A stretch of DNA of 64,000 bases from Hortaea werneckii. Lineage: Eukaryota; Ascomycota; Dothideomycetes; Mycosphaerellales; Teratosphaeriaceae. The stretch lies in contig JBAOKB010000009.1 in NCBI GenBank assembly GCA_037044905.1, positions 45,643 to 109,642 on the forward strand, written 5' to 3'. Below the pieces are notes generated by a model. The model did not search any database. It was not told the origin of the DNA and worked only from the letters and a program-made list of their open reading frames with translations. Position numbers and translations under genes: made by a program. Within the stretch, counting starts at the first letter, position 1; the number at the start of each line of letters is the position of its first letter. Positions 51,563 through 62,233 of the stretch are shown here, piece by piece.

Positions 51563-52856
51563 GGTTTTTGAGGAGGTGGGGTCTGTTTTCTCTTTCCCTT
51601 CCTTTTTGTTTCTCTTTTCTTTTCTTTTTTTTGTCTCCTTCTGCTGGGAGTGGGGTGGGTTTGCCGAGTCCAGTCCCAGGCCCGGCTTTTCGAATTAGGG
51701 ATATATGGTGATGTGTGCAGACGAAAGTGGGAACAAGTGGCAGGATGTTTTGTTCTTGTCTGGTGAAACACGAATTTAAGTGATGGGAGTTCGGAACGCA
51801 CTATGTGTTGACAGCTAAATACCTTAGCTCTGACGTGTCAGTCTATTTGTACCTGCAGTAGCCTCTTCTATGGCCTGTGACCTGTCCGTGTGGACAGAGC
51901 GGAGATCCAAGGTAGACACACAAGACTGGATGGCAAAAGCAATTTGATGACCTGCGAAACTCGACTGGGGCCTTGTCTTGCATACACGGCGCCAATACAG
52001 TCTACCGTATCAAAGTCCAAAAACGTCCTGTGCCAGTCAAGTCTGCTATTTTTAATCTGAGCATCGTGGTGGAGAATAGCAATAGGAGGTAGGAACGAGA
52101 AAAGTACTCAACCTATCATAACATAGTTACACAGTTTCACATTCGACCTCAAGTCAGCAGTCAACAGGAGATAAATTCAATGCCTCTCTCTGATCCGTAT
52201 ACTTCTTGCTTGCGCTGCAAATTGGGCAACTATCGTATGGGAAGGTCACTATTAAATCAATCTCGACTCTCCAGCTGGAACTATATTGTTTCCTCTTCGT
52301 TGTAATTTCACTTCATCAATTGACTCTTCCACATTTTTTTCCAAACGATCATCGCCACCATCGCTTGTGCTCCTGTTTACGGCTCCAACTCGGACTCTAT
52401 GTGCATGTTCCGAGTACAGACACTACAAAGACCCCGTCTCGCTGCTGGTAGTCGGCAATGGACCCCTCCTCCAACCGCCTCTCGCTACCCCACCACCCCA
52501 CCTTCAGCAGCCAGGTTGGACAAAGGGGCAAAGCTTCCCCCCTCATCCGATGTCCGAAAGAGATGGGGTTAATCTTGCATTACCGATTACAGGGTTAGAA
52601 ACAGGGTTACTAGCTCGCAACCGAAAGACACAACCAACAATCATAAAGCATAGTCACTCAAAGGCAAAGCGAGGGAGAGAGAGAGGGAATTACCAAACTA
52701 CCTTCTTCCCCACTGATCCCTTTCACCTTTTTCCTACCTACCTTTCTATCCTCGCTTTTCCAATTTTCCCCTTTGGTCCTCTCCCTCCCTCCCGCCCTTC
52801 ACACCCACTCGTTTCCGCCCAAACGACGACCACCATCAGCACCGTTCCAGCCCATC
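51563..52856. promoter_or_regulatory. Divergent region, 1.3 kb, between BLOC1S1-like and cupin genes
   Basis: Contains both promoters. Pyrimidine-rich runs lie near 51590-51640 (reading toward BLOC1S1) and 52690-52800 (toward the cupin gene). No coding frame is recognised. Confidence 0.4.
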
Positions 52857-54162
52857 ATGGCCTGCTCCTCCTCTTCCTCTCAGAACGACACTCGCAAACC
52901 AACACCCAACCAACTCGCCCAGTCCCTGCCCGGCCCCACCGCCTATCTCACAGGCCACAACGACGAATCCGGGAAAGCGATCCTCCACTCCCGACGTCCT
53001 GTCGAGTGGCAGCAGTACGATGAAGGGAAATTGGGGATGAGCGTTGCGTAAGTCCTATTTTTTTTTTCTTTCTCTCTCTCTCTCTCACATAAACACACAC
53101 AAACACATACACATGAGGGTGGGAAGGAGGGGGGAAGGTATTGCTGTGTGCGGGGGATGTGAAGGGGGTTTGTGAAAGGGATGGGTGGATGAGGGGTGGG
53201 TACATTGGTGATTTGAAAGCGTTAGGGGGAGAGAAAGAGAGAGAGAGAGAGAGGAAGAGGAAGAGGAAGAGGGGGAGAGGAGGGGGTGGGAGGGGAAGAA
53301 AGGGAAAGGCCGGATGAAGATGGGAAGGCATCCAAGCGCACGTACGGGTCTATCGGGAGTGGAGAAGGCAGCAAAAGCCTGAGACGTTTCCAATCGGCTC
53401 TTCGTTTGGTATGCGAAGGGGGGTCAAGGAGACACCGCCTCGCCTCTCCTCGCCTCGCGTTCGCACTGCTTTGTCCTACTCTACCTACCCCCACACACCT
53501 CATCCACTCGGCGCTCCCGGCCTCCCCCCCCCAACCCAATGCGCATTCCCACAACGTTACGCCTAGTCACACAACTCACCCTCCCACACCCCATAAGCTC
53601 CCTGCATCCACAACTCCAAAACTAACCTCCGCCTTCAAAACAGCTTCACGACCCAATTCCCCGCGGACCTCAACTCCAACGCCGACATCCAATCCCACGA
53701 CGCCAAAATGGCCGCCGCGGGAGGGAAACTCGGCCTCGTATCCGGCGGGGGCACGGTACTCCGATACGTGGACTTTGCGCCGGGGTAAGATAAATGGTCC
53801 TTTTCATGATGAGCTCGGCCTCAGTGAGGAGGTGCGATGCCCATTGGTTTTGACGCATGACTAATATTCGTCCCATAAGATACGAATGCATGATGCACCG
53901 CACGCAAAGCGTGGACTACGGGATCGTGCTGGAAGGCACGATCGTATCCGTCCTAGACTCCGGGGAAGAGCAGGAGATGAAGAGGGGGGATGTGATGGTG
54001 CAGCGGGCGACGATGCACGCGTGGAAGAATCCGTCTCGGACGGAATGGGCGCGGATGATTTTTTGTTTGCAGGATTGTAAGCCGGTGTATGTCGGGGGAC
54101 AGCGGTTTGGGGAGGACTTGGGACGTGGGACTGAGGGGGTGCCCGCTAGTGGGAATGATTAG
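52857..54162 (+). CDS. Small cupin-domain protein
   Basis: Three exons, 52857..53047, 53644..53784, 53880..54162, 204 residues. The first intron is unusually long for this window (596 bases) and full of GA and CT low-complexity sequence. Exon 1: MACSSSSSQNDTRKP, then PGPTAYLTGHNDESGKAI. Exon 2: AFTTQFPADLNSNADIQSHD and GTVLRYVDFAPG. Exon 3 is the cupin barrel: MMHRTQSVDYGIVLEGTIVS, MKRGDVMVQRATMHAWKNPS, ARMIFCLQD. Metal ligands are probably limited to the conserved His pair (MMHRT, MHAW). The family is common in fungi, often annotated only as cupin-domain; the reaction is unknown. It is convergent with COX11, stops 60 bases apart. Confidence 0.82.
53085..53280. repeat. Low-complexity GA/CA-rich sequence inside the cupin intron
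   Basis: Includes a CT run at 53069-53086, a CACA-rich stretch, and GA repeats at 53230-53270. This accounts for much of the extra intron length. Confidence 0.6.
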
Positions 54163-54222
54163 GTGGGATGTGGGAGAGGCGGAGATGAGGTGGGATTAAG
54201 TTGGTTTATTTCAAGTGGACGT

Positions 54223-55136
54223 TTAGTAAGGCATCGGTACGGGTGCTAGATGGCCGTCCTTGTCGTATTTGGCTTCTGTAAAGAGAGAGTCTGGTTAGCT
54301 GATCGGTAAACCATCAAGAGGGAAGAGCGTGCATATCGATCTATAGATGCAAGTCCATATCCTTGGATAAACATACTGAAAAAGGTATAGTTCAAAGTAA
54401 TCGTATCAATCTTCTGCATGGCCGGATCCTTGAGGAACTCCGGGTCAATGTAGAAGAAAACCGGCATATCGACCGTCTCGCCCTTATTGAGCCGCTGCTC
54501 TTCGAAGCAAAAACATTGGATCTTGCTAAAATACGGCGCGACCTGGCCCGGCGTCACACTGTAGGTGGCCACGCCAATGACATCTTCCTCGCTCTGATTC
54601 GTGGCCGTGTAGAAGGCCAGGGCGGTCTCGCCGGGGAGCACGCGGACTTCGCGCTGCTGCGGGGTGAATTTCCAGGGCAGGATGTCGCTTGTGCTGCCGG
54701 CGAAGGTGATGCGGAGACGGCGGGAGGAAGTGACGGGGGTCAGCTTCTGGGCGATGGTTTCTTCGTCGTCCAGGTCGGTGTCTTTGATGGGTGTGCCGCC
54801 CCAGCCGGTCTGCTGACAGATGGTCTTATAGAGGGGTACACTGCCATAGGATAGGGCGACGGTGCCGAGGATGACGGAAAGGGTGTAGTAGAGCACGTTG
54901 GCGTTCTTCTGGGCGGAGGGACGGCGCATCTGCTCATGGAGAGCTTGGGTGGTGTTGGGAGTCGCATGCTGGCGGGGTTTGGAGGTGGTTTGGAGGAGAC
55001 GGCGGGGATGGGGATTCGTATGCGGTGCCTGGCGGGGAGCAGTGGGAGGATGCGAGAGGCGGAGGTGAAGATGGCGCGAGGGACATTTCCACCGGGTGGC
55101 CAAGTCGAGGAGAGAGCGATAGCGCGGCGGAGACAT
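54223..55136 (-). CDS. COX11: Cytochrome c oxidase assembly copper chaperone COX11
   Basis: Two exons on the minus strand, 55136..54377 and 54275..54223 (101-base intron, phase 1), 270 residues. The N-terminal 75 residues are basic and acid-poor, a mitochondrial presequence. One TM segment (VLYYTLSVILGTVALSYGSV) leads to the Cox11 domain: LYKTICQQTGWGG, WKFTPQQREVRVLPGETALAF, VAPYFSKIQCFCFEEQ (the CFCF copper-binding motif), and PVFFYIDPEF. The second exon supplies the conserved end: TFF|KAKYDKDGHLAPVP. Without splicing, the frame would run into the intron, so the splice matters for the C terminus. Cox11 inserts the CuB centre into Cox1 in the inner membrane, facing the intermembrane space. 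Confidence 0.93.
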
Positions 55137-55500
55137 GATATTCGTTTAGAAGAAGAAGGGATGACTGGAGAGGAGTTTCAGTGGTGGTGGTGGTGCTTTC
55201 CAACGTTGCAGCTCTTTCGCTAACTAATGTCATGCATCTATGATCTATGGTCGGAGGAACAGGAAGGCGCGGCGCGCGCATCCATGGATGGGTTCCGCGT
55301 CTGAGCGTCATCGCAACTTCCTCTTCTCTCAAAGTCCCGTGCTTCTTTCCCAATCACACACCCGAACATGATGTGATCGTCCCCCGACTGCCTCAGGCCC
55401 GATCGGCCAGAGCAAACCCAATCATCACAGTACCTAGGTATACACATTCTTTTTCGCATAAAAGAAAAGGAAGAAAAATCAAAAGAAAAAGAGGGAAAAA
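55137..55500. promoter_or_regulatory. Divergent promoter between COX11 and the HIT zinc-finger gene
   Basis: 364 bases between opposing starts. A-rich just before the plus-strand start (55453-55500). No specific site is recognised. Confidence 0.4.
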
Positions 55501-56271
55501 ATGTCCACCTCCACCCCCCTCTGCGGCATCTGCACCGCCCACGAATCCAAATACAAATGTCCCGTCTGCGGGCTCCGGTCCTGCTCGCTAGCGTGCTACA
55601 AGCGCCACCAACCCCTCCACAACACCACCACCACCACCACCTCCTCCTCCTCCGAGGACCCAACCACGACCACCACCCAGCCCCCACAATCCACAATTCC
55701 TTCCTCTCGACCACAACCCGACCGCCCACGACCGGGGACGAACCACCGTCGCCGCGTGCCCCCAAACAAAGCCGACTTCACCCACTTCGCCACCGATCCC
55801 GATTTCATCGCCCTCCTACACCGGTATCCCCGGTTAAAAATCCAGCTCTCAGCCGTCTACGCACTGACCCTGGAGCCCGGGCCAGAAGACGCGCGGACCT
55901 GGTGGCGGGAGGCGTTACCGGGTGATGCTATACCGTCAACAAGCCCGGGATTCCACTTGAGAGGGAGGGGAGGGAGACGAGGGGGGAGGGGGAGAGGGGG
56001 GAGTGGAGTTGGTGGGGATGCGCGGACGCCTGCGGAGGGAGGGAGACAGCATGGGGTTTGGACGGCGGAGAAGGGGGAGAAGGAGGCGTTGGGGGTGATG
56101 AGGAGGATGAGGATGGGGAATCAGAATGGTGGTGGTAGTGGTGGTGGTGGTGGTGGTGGTGGTGGGGATAAGGCGGAAGGACTGAAGGAGTTTGTGGAGT
56201 TGTGTATATTGCGGTTTGGGTCGGGGGAGAGTCAAAGGGAGGAGGAGGAGGGAGAGGGGATGATGGAATGA
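55501..56271 (+). CDS. HIT1: HIT-type zinc-finger protein (Hit1/ZNHIT3-like)
   Basis: Single exon, 256 residues. The zf-HIT is at residues 8-40: Cys8, Cys11, Cys20, Cys23, Cys28, Cys32, His36, His40, with the typical CPVCGLRSCSLACYKRH core. A Thr/Ser/Pro-rich linker follows, then a conserved helical stretch (DPDFIALLHRYPRLKIQLSAVYALT) that in Hit1/ZNHIT3 proteins binds Rsa1/NUFIP1. After that comes a long Gly/Arg-rich insert with a poly-Gly run coded by GGT repeats at about 56129-56168. The end is a helix (GLKEFVELCILRF). Hit1 helps assemble box C/D snoRNPs in the nucleus. The symbol is by architecture; another zf-HIT protein cannot be excluded. Confidence 0.82.
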   Translation: MSTSTPLCGICTAHESKYKCPVCGLRSCSLACYKRHQPLHNTTTTTTSSSSEDPTTTTTQPPQSTIPSSRPQPDRPRPGTNHRRRVPPNKADFTHFATDPDFIALLHRYPRLKIQLSAVYALTLEPGPEDARTWWREALPGDAIPSTSPGFHLRGRGGRRGGRGRGGSGVGGDARTPAEGGRQHGVWTAEKGEKEALGVMRRMRMGNQNGGGSGGGGGGGGGDKAEGLKEFVELCILRFGSGESQREEEEGEGMME

Positions 56272-56420
56272 GAAAATGGAGCGAAATACGGGAATGATGA
56301 ACAAATCGGGAACTGGTGCTGGAATTTCAATATGGGAATACAACCCATGATGTGTTTAGAGAAGGGCGTAGTGGATCTTCGAAAAAGGATCCCGGATAAT
56401 GTACAAAACTAGGAGGAACT

Positions 56421-56446
56421 ATCCATCCATCCATCCATCCATCCAT
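56421..56446. repeat. (ATCC)n tandem repeat
   Basis: About six and a half ATCC units between the convergent HIT1-like and BRD8-like genes. Confidence 0.85.
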
Positions 56447-56530
56447 AATACATAAACTACCCTCATTTCTTCCTTCCTTCTTTCCTTCCTCCTTTCCATC
56501 CCATCCACCGAAACCCAAACCTAAGCTCAA

Positions 56531-59332
56531 TCACAGCTTCCTCCTCTTAACCTTACCTTGCTGCTCCTCCCCTCCCCCTCCTCCTCCCGCCGCTCCTGCA
56601 CTTCCACCATTACCATCCTCATCCATCCCATCACCCGCTCCCCCACTATTGGTACCACTACTACTCTCAGCACCTCGCCACTCCCGCATCCCGCGCTCCA
56701 CATCCGCAAACATCTCGCGCGTATCGGCCACGAGCCCGTCCTCGCCGGGGTTGAACATGACGGCGTTGGCGAACATGCGGTAGACTTCCTTCTCCAGCTG
56801 GGCGGCGTTGACGATGGCTTTCGGGGGCAGGAGGTCGACGGACCGCTCGAGTTCGAAAGTAGTAGAGCCATCGGGCGCTTTGGAGGCGGAGAGGACAGAT
56901 GGGGTTGTGGGGGCGGCGGCGGACGGGGAGTCGACTGAAGGTGGGGGCTGGTGGGGAGTAGTTGATGACGAGGTAGCGGCAGCAGTTGAAGCGGCGGCTC
57001 CGGCGTTGACCGCCCGTGTCCCTGCTGTGATGGCTGCACGGATGGATTTGAGGTGCTGGGGCTGCTTGATGATGTCGCTGTAACCGTTGGCGTCCTTGTC
57101 GCGGACGCCTTGGGAGAAGTAGACGGCGTGTTTGTGGCTGGCGATGTCGTTCATCATGGCCGAGGCGACCTTGGCGAAGTTGCGAGTGGCGAGGATGGTG
57201 TTGGGGCGGGGAGGCGGAGGGGGTGTTGTCCCGTCATCTTCTGCCTCGTGCTCACCACGTAGCGGTGATTGTTGCCTCTTACGCTTGGAAGGGGGCTGCT
57301 GATGATGATGATGCGATTGGGTCGTGCCCCGACGTTTTCTCGTCATGGGTCCGGACGCCGGTGTCACTGACGGCTCACGCACTGATTCCGCGCGCTCGGG
57401 TGCTTCGGCAGGTGTGGATGGTTCCCGCTTCACATCAGCTCGGCTGTTGCTTTGCTCGCCTGTGGCAGTACTAGCCGAATGACTGCGAGTCCGGCCGTGA
57501 GTCAGATCGGCTGACTTGGAGGATGCGGTGCTACCAGGACTTCCACCCCGAGTATGGCGTGTCCTCTTCGGTCGATTTGGCTTGAAATCTGGAGTCAGGA
57601 GCTCGTTTGGTTCCTGACTGCTGTCATCCCGTAGGTTGGGGACGTGAACGCTCGGAACCGGACCCGCTCGTCTTCGCACTGGACTCAGAGGTTCAGCTTC
57701 TGGTCGATGAGGTAACTGTGATGGTGCTGGACTGCCTTCGTTCTTCCACAGAGGTCTTTGGCTACTCTGCTTCGATCTCGGTGGCGTAGCAAGGCCGGCC
57801 AGAATGTTGGAGATGAGCTTGGACTGCTGCGGAGGCGCTCTCGGTGCCGTAGCAGGAGCTTGACGATACGATGGTTGTGGGTAAGCAGGGCGTTGATGCT
57901 GCGCCGGAATTGGAGCTTGTGTCGGCGGGCCCTGTGCTGGATGGGGTTGTTGTGCATAGGGCTGCCTGATGGCTTTGCCGGGTTGCGCAGGGTCCAACGA
58001 GAAAGGTGGAAGCTCACGACCAGGCCGCTGAGGTTGATTTGGCGGCTGAGGTGCATAGCCAGGGGTTTGAGGGCTCGGTTGTGGTTGATATGGCATTCGT
58101 GGATTCTGGTACGGCGGATGAGGAGGAATCGGAGTGTAATATCCTGGCGTATGAGGTCCCTGTGGTGGATACGCCGGTGGTGGCCGCTGATCCTGGGCAG
58201 AACGTCCGACCGACGACCGATGAGGTTGAGCATAAGCCGGCGAGGGTTGGTATGGCATGTGGTGTCCTTGGTGTGGAGGCGGCGGTCCAGAGTGCTGTAC
58301 GGGGCTAGGAGGTGGCAAATGCATACCGGGAGGCGGGGGTAAAATTGGTCGCGGTGAGGCCGAAGATCTCGACATTGAGTTCTGCAGCTGAGGGCTCTGA
58401 GCGGCATGGACATGAGCAGGTTGCGTGTAGGGGGAGTGGTGCATCTGGGTCGGGGACTGCGCATAGCCTGGATGCGAAGGACGCTGCTGATGTTGCGCTT
58501 GTGCTGGCATTTGCGATCCCATAGGAGGCACCTTCGATGGGATGCCGTAGCGCGGGGAATGAGGAGCCATCTCGGACAGGGGCGGCAGCTGGGTGTTGGA
58601 GGACGTCCTCCGATGGCCACTCGTGTTGGGCTGTGGCTCCGGCCCATGGTTCATTACGGCATCAATCGATGCCTGGGAATACTTCTTCGGCGGTGCTTTC
58701 GTCGTGTCGGCCTGGCTGGGTTGCGAGACCGGACTGGCCGAAGCTGATGTCGCCGGCGGGACATTGTTCTGCTGAGTGATGGCGATCTGCGAATGAGCCG
58801 CGATGGAAGGCCTTGGGCTTTGAGTGGCGGAATCCGGGCGTTGCTTCAGCAATCGGTCGTCCCATGCACCCGCCGTGATCTCCTCGATGTCGCGTGACAA
58901 GCGCTCATGCATGCGCTCCTGTTCTCGAATCTGCGAAATGGTGTGGTCGCGATAGCTCTGGTACAGTCTCTCGACCAGACGTGGGATCAGATGTGGGTAT
59001 TTGGCCGCTTCCTGCACAGTCGGAATTGTCGGGCTCGGGGCCTTGCGTTTCCTCGATCCTGGACTAACCTCTCCATTGGTCAGGGTGGCAGCTTCGTCCT
59101 GGTCTCGGAGCAAATCCTTCTTTGCCTCTTCCTTGACCAGGCGTAGATAGCAGTCCTGTAGCGCAACGGGGGTGAGGCGGGCTTCATTGTAGGCGGGATC
59201 GTTGCGCACGAGCGGGATGCTTTTCAATTGGTCGGAGATGCGATTGAAGCTGAAAGGCGGCTCGGAGGTGCAGCCTTCGGCGCGCAGGGCTTGGAAAAGA
59301 AGGAGCGACTCCAGAGCGGTGAAGGAGGGCAT
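56531..59332 (-). CDS. BRD8-like bromodomain protein, probable NuA4 subunit
   Basis: Single exon, 933 residues. The N-terminal conserved part is FTALESLLLFQALRAEG, then FNRISDQLKSIPLVRNDPAY, LTPVALQDCYLRLVKEE, and a coiled coil at about 130-160 (YQSYRDHTISQIREQERMHERL). A very long Pro/Gln/His/Ser-rich disordered region occupies about 170-700. A C-terminal bromodomain-like unit follows: ILATRNFAKVASAMMNDIASHKHAVYFSQGV, GYSDIIKQPQHLKSIRAAI, an Ala/Thr/Pro insert, then LEKEVYRMFANAVMFNPGED (the MFNP matching the usual acetyl-lysine Asn loop). This layout matches the fungal relatives of BRD8 in the NuA4/TIP60 acetyltransferase complex. A small 5' exon cannot be excluded. Confidence 0.78.
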   Translation of the reverse strand: MPSFTALESLLLFQALRAEGCTSEPPFSFNRISDQLKSIPLVRNDPAYNEARLTPVALQDCYLRLVKEEAKKDLLRDQDEAATLTNGEVSPGSRKRKAPSPTIPTVQEAAKYPHLIPRLVERLYQSYRDHTISQIREQERMHERLSRDIEEITAGAWDDRLLKQRPDSATQSPRPSIAAHSQIAITQQNNVPPATSASASPVSQPSQADTTKAPPKKYSQASIDAVMNHGPEPQPNTSGHRRTSSNTQLPPLSEMAPHSPRYGIPSKVPPMGSQMPAQAQHQQRPSHPGYAQSPTQMHHSPYTQPAHVHAAQSPQLQNSMSRSSASPRPILPPPPGMHLPPPSPVQHSGPPPPHQGHHMPYQPSPAYAQPHRSSVGRSAQDQRPPPAYPPQGPHTPGYYTPIPPHPPYQNPRMPYQPQPSPQTPGYAPQPPNQPQRPGRELPPFSLDPAQPGKAIRQPYAQQPHPAQGPPTQAPIPAQHQRPAYPQPSYRQAPATAPRAPPQQSKLISNILAGLATPPRSKQSSQRPLWKNEGSPAPSQLPHRPEAEPLSPVRRRAGPVPSVHVPNLRDDSSQEPNELLTPDFKPNRPKRTRHTRGGSPGSTASSKSADLTHGRTRSHSASTATGEQSNSRADVKREPSTPAEAPERAESVREPSVTPASGPMTRKRRGTTQSHHHHQQPPSKRKRQQSPLRGEHEAEDDGTTPPPPPRPNTILATRNFAKVASAMMNDIASHKHAVYFSQGVRDKDANGYSDIIKQPQHLKSIRAAITAGTRAVNAGAAASTAAATSSSTTPHQPPPSVDSPSAAAPTTPSVLSASKAPDGSTTFELERSVDLLPPKAIVNAAQLEKEVYRMFANAVMFNPGEDGLVADTREMFADVERGMREWRGAESSSGTNSGGAGDGMDEDGNGGSAGAAGGGGGGEEQQGKVKRRKL

Positions 59333-60290
59333 GAGGTGGAAAGCGCCAGCCTGAGGCTGCAGCAGAAGGTCCCGAAGTCGTTGGATGGAGACAGCGGGGA
59401 TGCGCGGGCATGATAGAAAGGGTGGAGGGTCGCGGTCGTCCAGCGTTCATCGGGGTGCGGGTTGATCTACGAGACCAACATGGTGCGTGATTCAATCGGC
59501 GTCGAACTGTATGTGACAGTAAGGTATCATCAAAGTCGTAATGCGAACGGCTGTCGCCTTCAATCCCACTCGCTCTGTCCCGTACACGTCGCGCGTGGTG
59601 AACAATTTGCGACCGGGCGGGAGATGCTCCAGGGCTGCTGTTGGTCAAGCCTGAGGCCGTCATCATGGTGGGAGTAGCCGCCGCTAAAATGGCTCAATGA
59701 GCACCCGCACCGAGCCCGAGGAGCGGGACATTACCGTACCAACCGGTACCTGGGAGGTGAGGTAGTGCATCTGCCCTGGTCTTGCGTAGGTAGGCATTGG
59801 TAGTATTTCCGTAGCAGTTGTAGTAATGGCATAGGTTCATGATCAATTCAGTCGTCGTGACCCGCTTCCCACTCCCTACCTCCTAGGTACCTTATTGTCC
59901 CGCCAAGCTTACGTCTGTCGCTCGTGTCGCCCTTTCCCCTTGCATCCAAGGGACCCTGTGCTAAGATTGTCAGACAAGACCCTTTGCTGCCTCCCTCCCC
60001 CTCAGACACCCGTCCTGACCTCTTCCCCGGGGGTCGATCATCTCCTATATTGTCTCGAAATAAGCCTTCCCCTCCGTAAACAATCATCCCTCGTCTACAC
60101 GCACACATACACAACACCTGTCGCTCCTTGCACTCCATCCCCTTAACGCTTCTACCCAAATCCAATCCTCGTGTCTACCCACTCTCGGTCATCATCAAGC
60201 CCGCATAAGCGAGCTTTCCACCCACCGAGTCCAATATCAAACACCACCCAACCCACCAATCAAAGAGGGCTAGTCCTCCTCAGGTGCACA
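59333..60290. promoter_or_regulatory. Divergent region, 0.96 kb
   Basis: Promoters of the BRD8-like gene (minus) and the small coiled-coil gene (plus). Nothing specific was identified. Confidence 0.4.
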
Positions 60291-61019
60291 ATGGCAGGAG
60301 AGCAGAATAACTCCTCCATGCGCCCGGATGAGTCGTAAGCAACACCACTCAGCAATTCCCACCCCCAGAACACCGCGTGCTGACTTGACTCCCCAGCACC
60401 GTCGTGCAGAGCTTCTCCGCCGACTTGGATTCCATGTTCGGCCTAGGCGAAGGTCCCGCATTCGGGCAGCTTGCCCAAGACGTCCAGCAGAAGTACGCCG
60501 CATCCCTATCCACCCTTCTACACAATCCGACCAAATAAGCAATCTCCACGGAAACACCCTGGCTGACTGACCCTCTCCCCCTTTCACAGACAGCAAACCG
60601 TCACCTCCGCCTCTTCGGAGCTAGAAAAGCTCGAAGCCAAGCTCCGCGAGACAGAACAACGCCTCGCAGCCGCGACAGGGGGAACCTCCTCATCCGGGCG
60701 AACCCCAGCCCCTAACACCGGCACCCCGCGCAGCAGCCAGCCTCCCAATCCACGACAAGCGACCAGCGGAGCAGCAGCAGCTCCCCCGGCACCCTCAGGT
60801 CCTCCACCTCCACCGCCTCCACATCAGCAACAGCAGCAGCAGCAAACTCCCCCCTACGCGACCGAGAGGCCAACCCCCGGCAGTAGACCCCAAGCACCGC
60901 GCGAAGATACCCAGACCCTAATGTCGCACGTCCCCGGCGGACTGCCGGAGACGCCGCGGAGGGAGTACACGGGGAGCAGCAACGAGTACGTGATGGTGGA
61001 TCGGGGGGCGTCGCGGTGA
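60291..61019 (+). CDS. Small coiled-coil, Pro/Gln-rich protein, function unknown
   Basis: Three exons, 60291..60334, 60397..60492, 60590..61019, 189 residues. Exon 1 encodes MAGEQNNSSMRPDES. Exon 2 encodes VQSFSADLDSMFGLGEGPAF and AQDVQQK. Exon 3 opens with a short heptad-like helix (SSELEKLEAKLRETEQRLAA) and then becomes disordered, with a polyproline run and a CAG-coded polyglutamine run (about 60826-60844), ending TGSSNEYVMVDRG. All three exons keep frame with GT..AG junctions. The first two exons and the helix look conserved in style, but no named family is recognised. There is no signal peptide or membrane segment. Confidence 0.6.
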
Positions 61020-62233
61020 AAGCTGGGACTGGGGGAGGGTGGGCAACTGTGAAGAAGCGAGGGAAGGAATGGGGATGAGATGGATATGGAGAAAAAAGGG
61101 AGGGAGACTAGAATACCCGGGGAAGAGGGGAAATACGAGTAACATTCACAAAAACTCCACGGGAGGAAGTGAGGGGTGTTAAAGAAAAAAAAGGGAGGAA
61201 ATCCACACGATGAGTTTATCTCGCACACTCCCTCGGCCTGTTAGGCGCGAAAAGCTGGCAAGCTGGCAAAGCAGGCAAGCAGGTGAACGCGGGGGGACAA
61301 GAAGAGGAGACAAAGGGGGGAAAATGAGGTAGGGAGGGCGAGTTGTGAAGAAAGGTGAATGGAAAGGGGGTGCCCACCCGGATCTTTCTCATGTGATATT
61401 AGCATTTTACTCTTTTTTTTTTTTTACTTACTCTTTTACTTGGAACTACCTCAGAACTCCCTTTGCCTTCTAAGAGTGGCATCGAGAGGAAGAGAGTGTT
61501 TAGGTACAATTTGGCTGTAAAGAGTCATTTTACATTGTTGCATTTTTTTTTTACATTTTTTGTCCTTTTATTTCTTTATTTCTATGTCATGTTTCATTCC
61601 ACCTTTCTCTGTCTCTTACTCTCTCATGACTACTGTGTTTTGTTTTATTTTCCTTCCCTATCGCTTCCTGATTTTCCTGATTTACATTATTTCGTCTTTT
61701 GGGATTGTTTTTTCTTTTCTTTTTTTGGAATTTTTTGAATGTTTGGTCGCCGGTAAGTTCTCGGCTGAAAGGGGCATTGAATCGGACCAAAAGATCCATC
61801 AGAAAGCCGCGGCCAGCGTTTCGGAAAACCCGGCATCCCCCCAGGATCCTGTCTTCCCGCGCGCCGCAGCCTGCAAGCCAGTCCGAGAGACGCGGCCTTC
61901 CCCGGACTTACACGGTATGACATGGGAGGCTCTCGTCTCTGCACATGGGAAGCACATGGTGACAGACACGTGCGCGATAGTTCGTCTCTCCCGTACATTA
62001 AGGACTAGGCGCGCGGGGGAAGGTAGACCTGTTAGATTCCTACGAGGTAGACGTTTGACGTTGTCTTGACTTCTGTTTCAGAGGGTGCAGCTGTACGCCT
62101 TGTGAAAGTGCCATCGATAAGGAGAATATTCAACAGCTCGAGAGATATCCGCCTTCAGCAGCAGTAAACCTCCAGAGCGCGTTTCTCGTCGGTGTTATCA
62201 CGGGAGGGAGTGAGGCTAATTGTATTATGTACA
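61020..62233. other. Intergenic, 1.2 kb, with strong strand asymmetry
   Basis: Left half is A/G-rich on the plus strand (61020-61340) and then becomes T-rich (61400-61740). No coding signal is recognised, although chance open frames exist in the T-rich part. Confidence 0.45.

Noticed and set aside
52286..53023. A 245-codon open frame overlapping the cupin first exon
   Set aside because: It is a shadow frame through a pyrimidine-rich 5' UTR and the cupin exon in another frame. Pro/Ser/Leu content reflects base composition.
61530..62069. Open frame of 169 codons in T-rich DNA downstream of the coiled-coil gene
   Set aside because: Phe-rich composition is explained by poly-T content; no domain, and no convincing start context.
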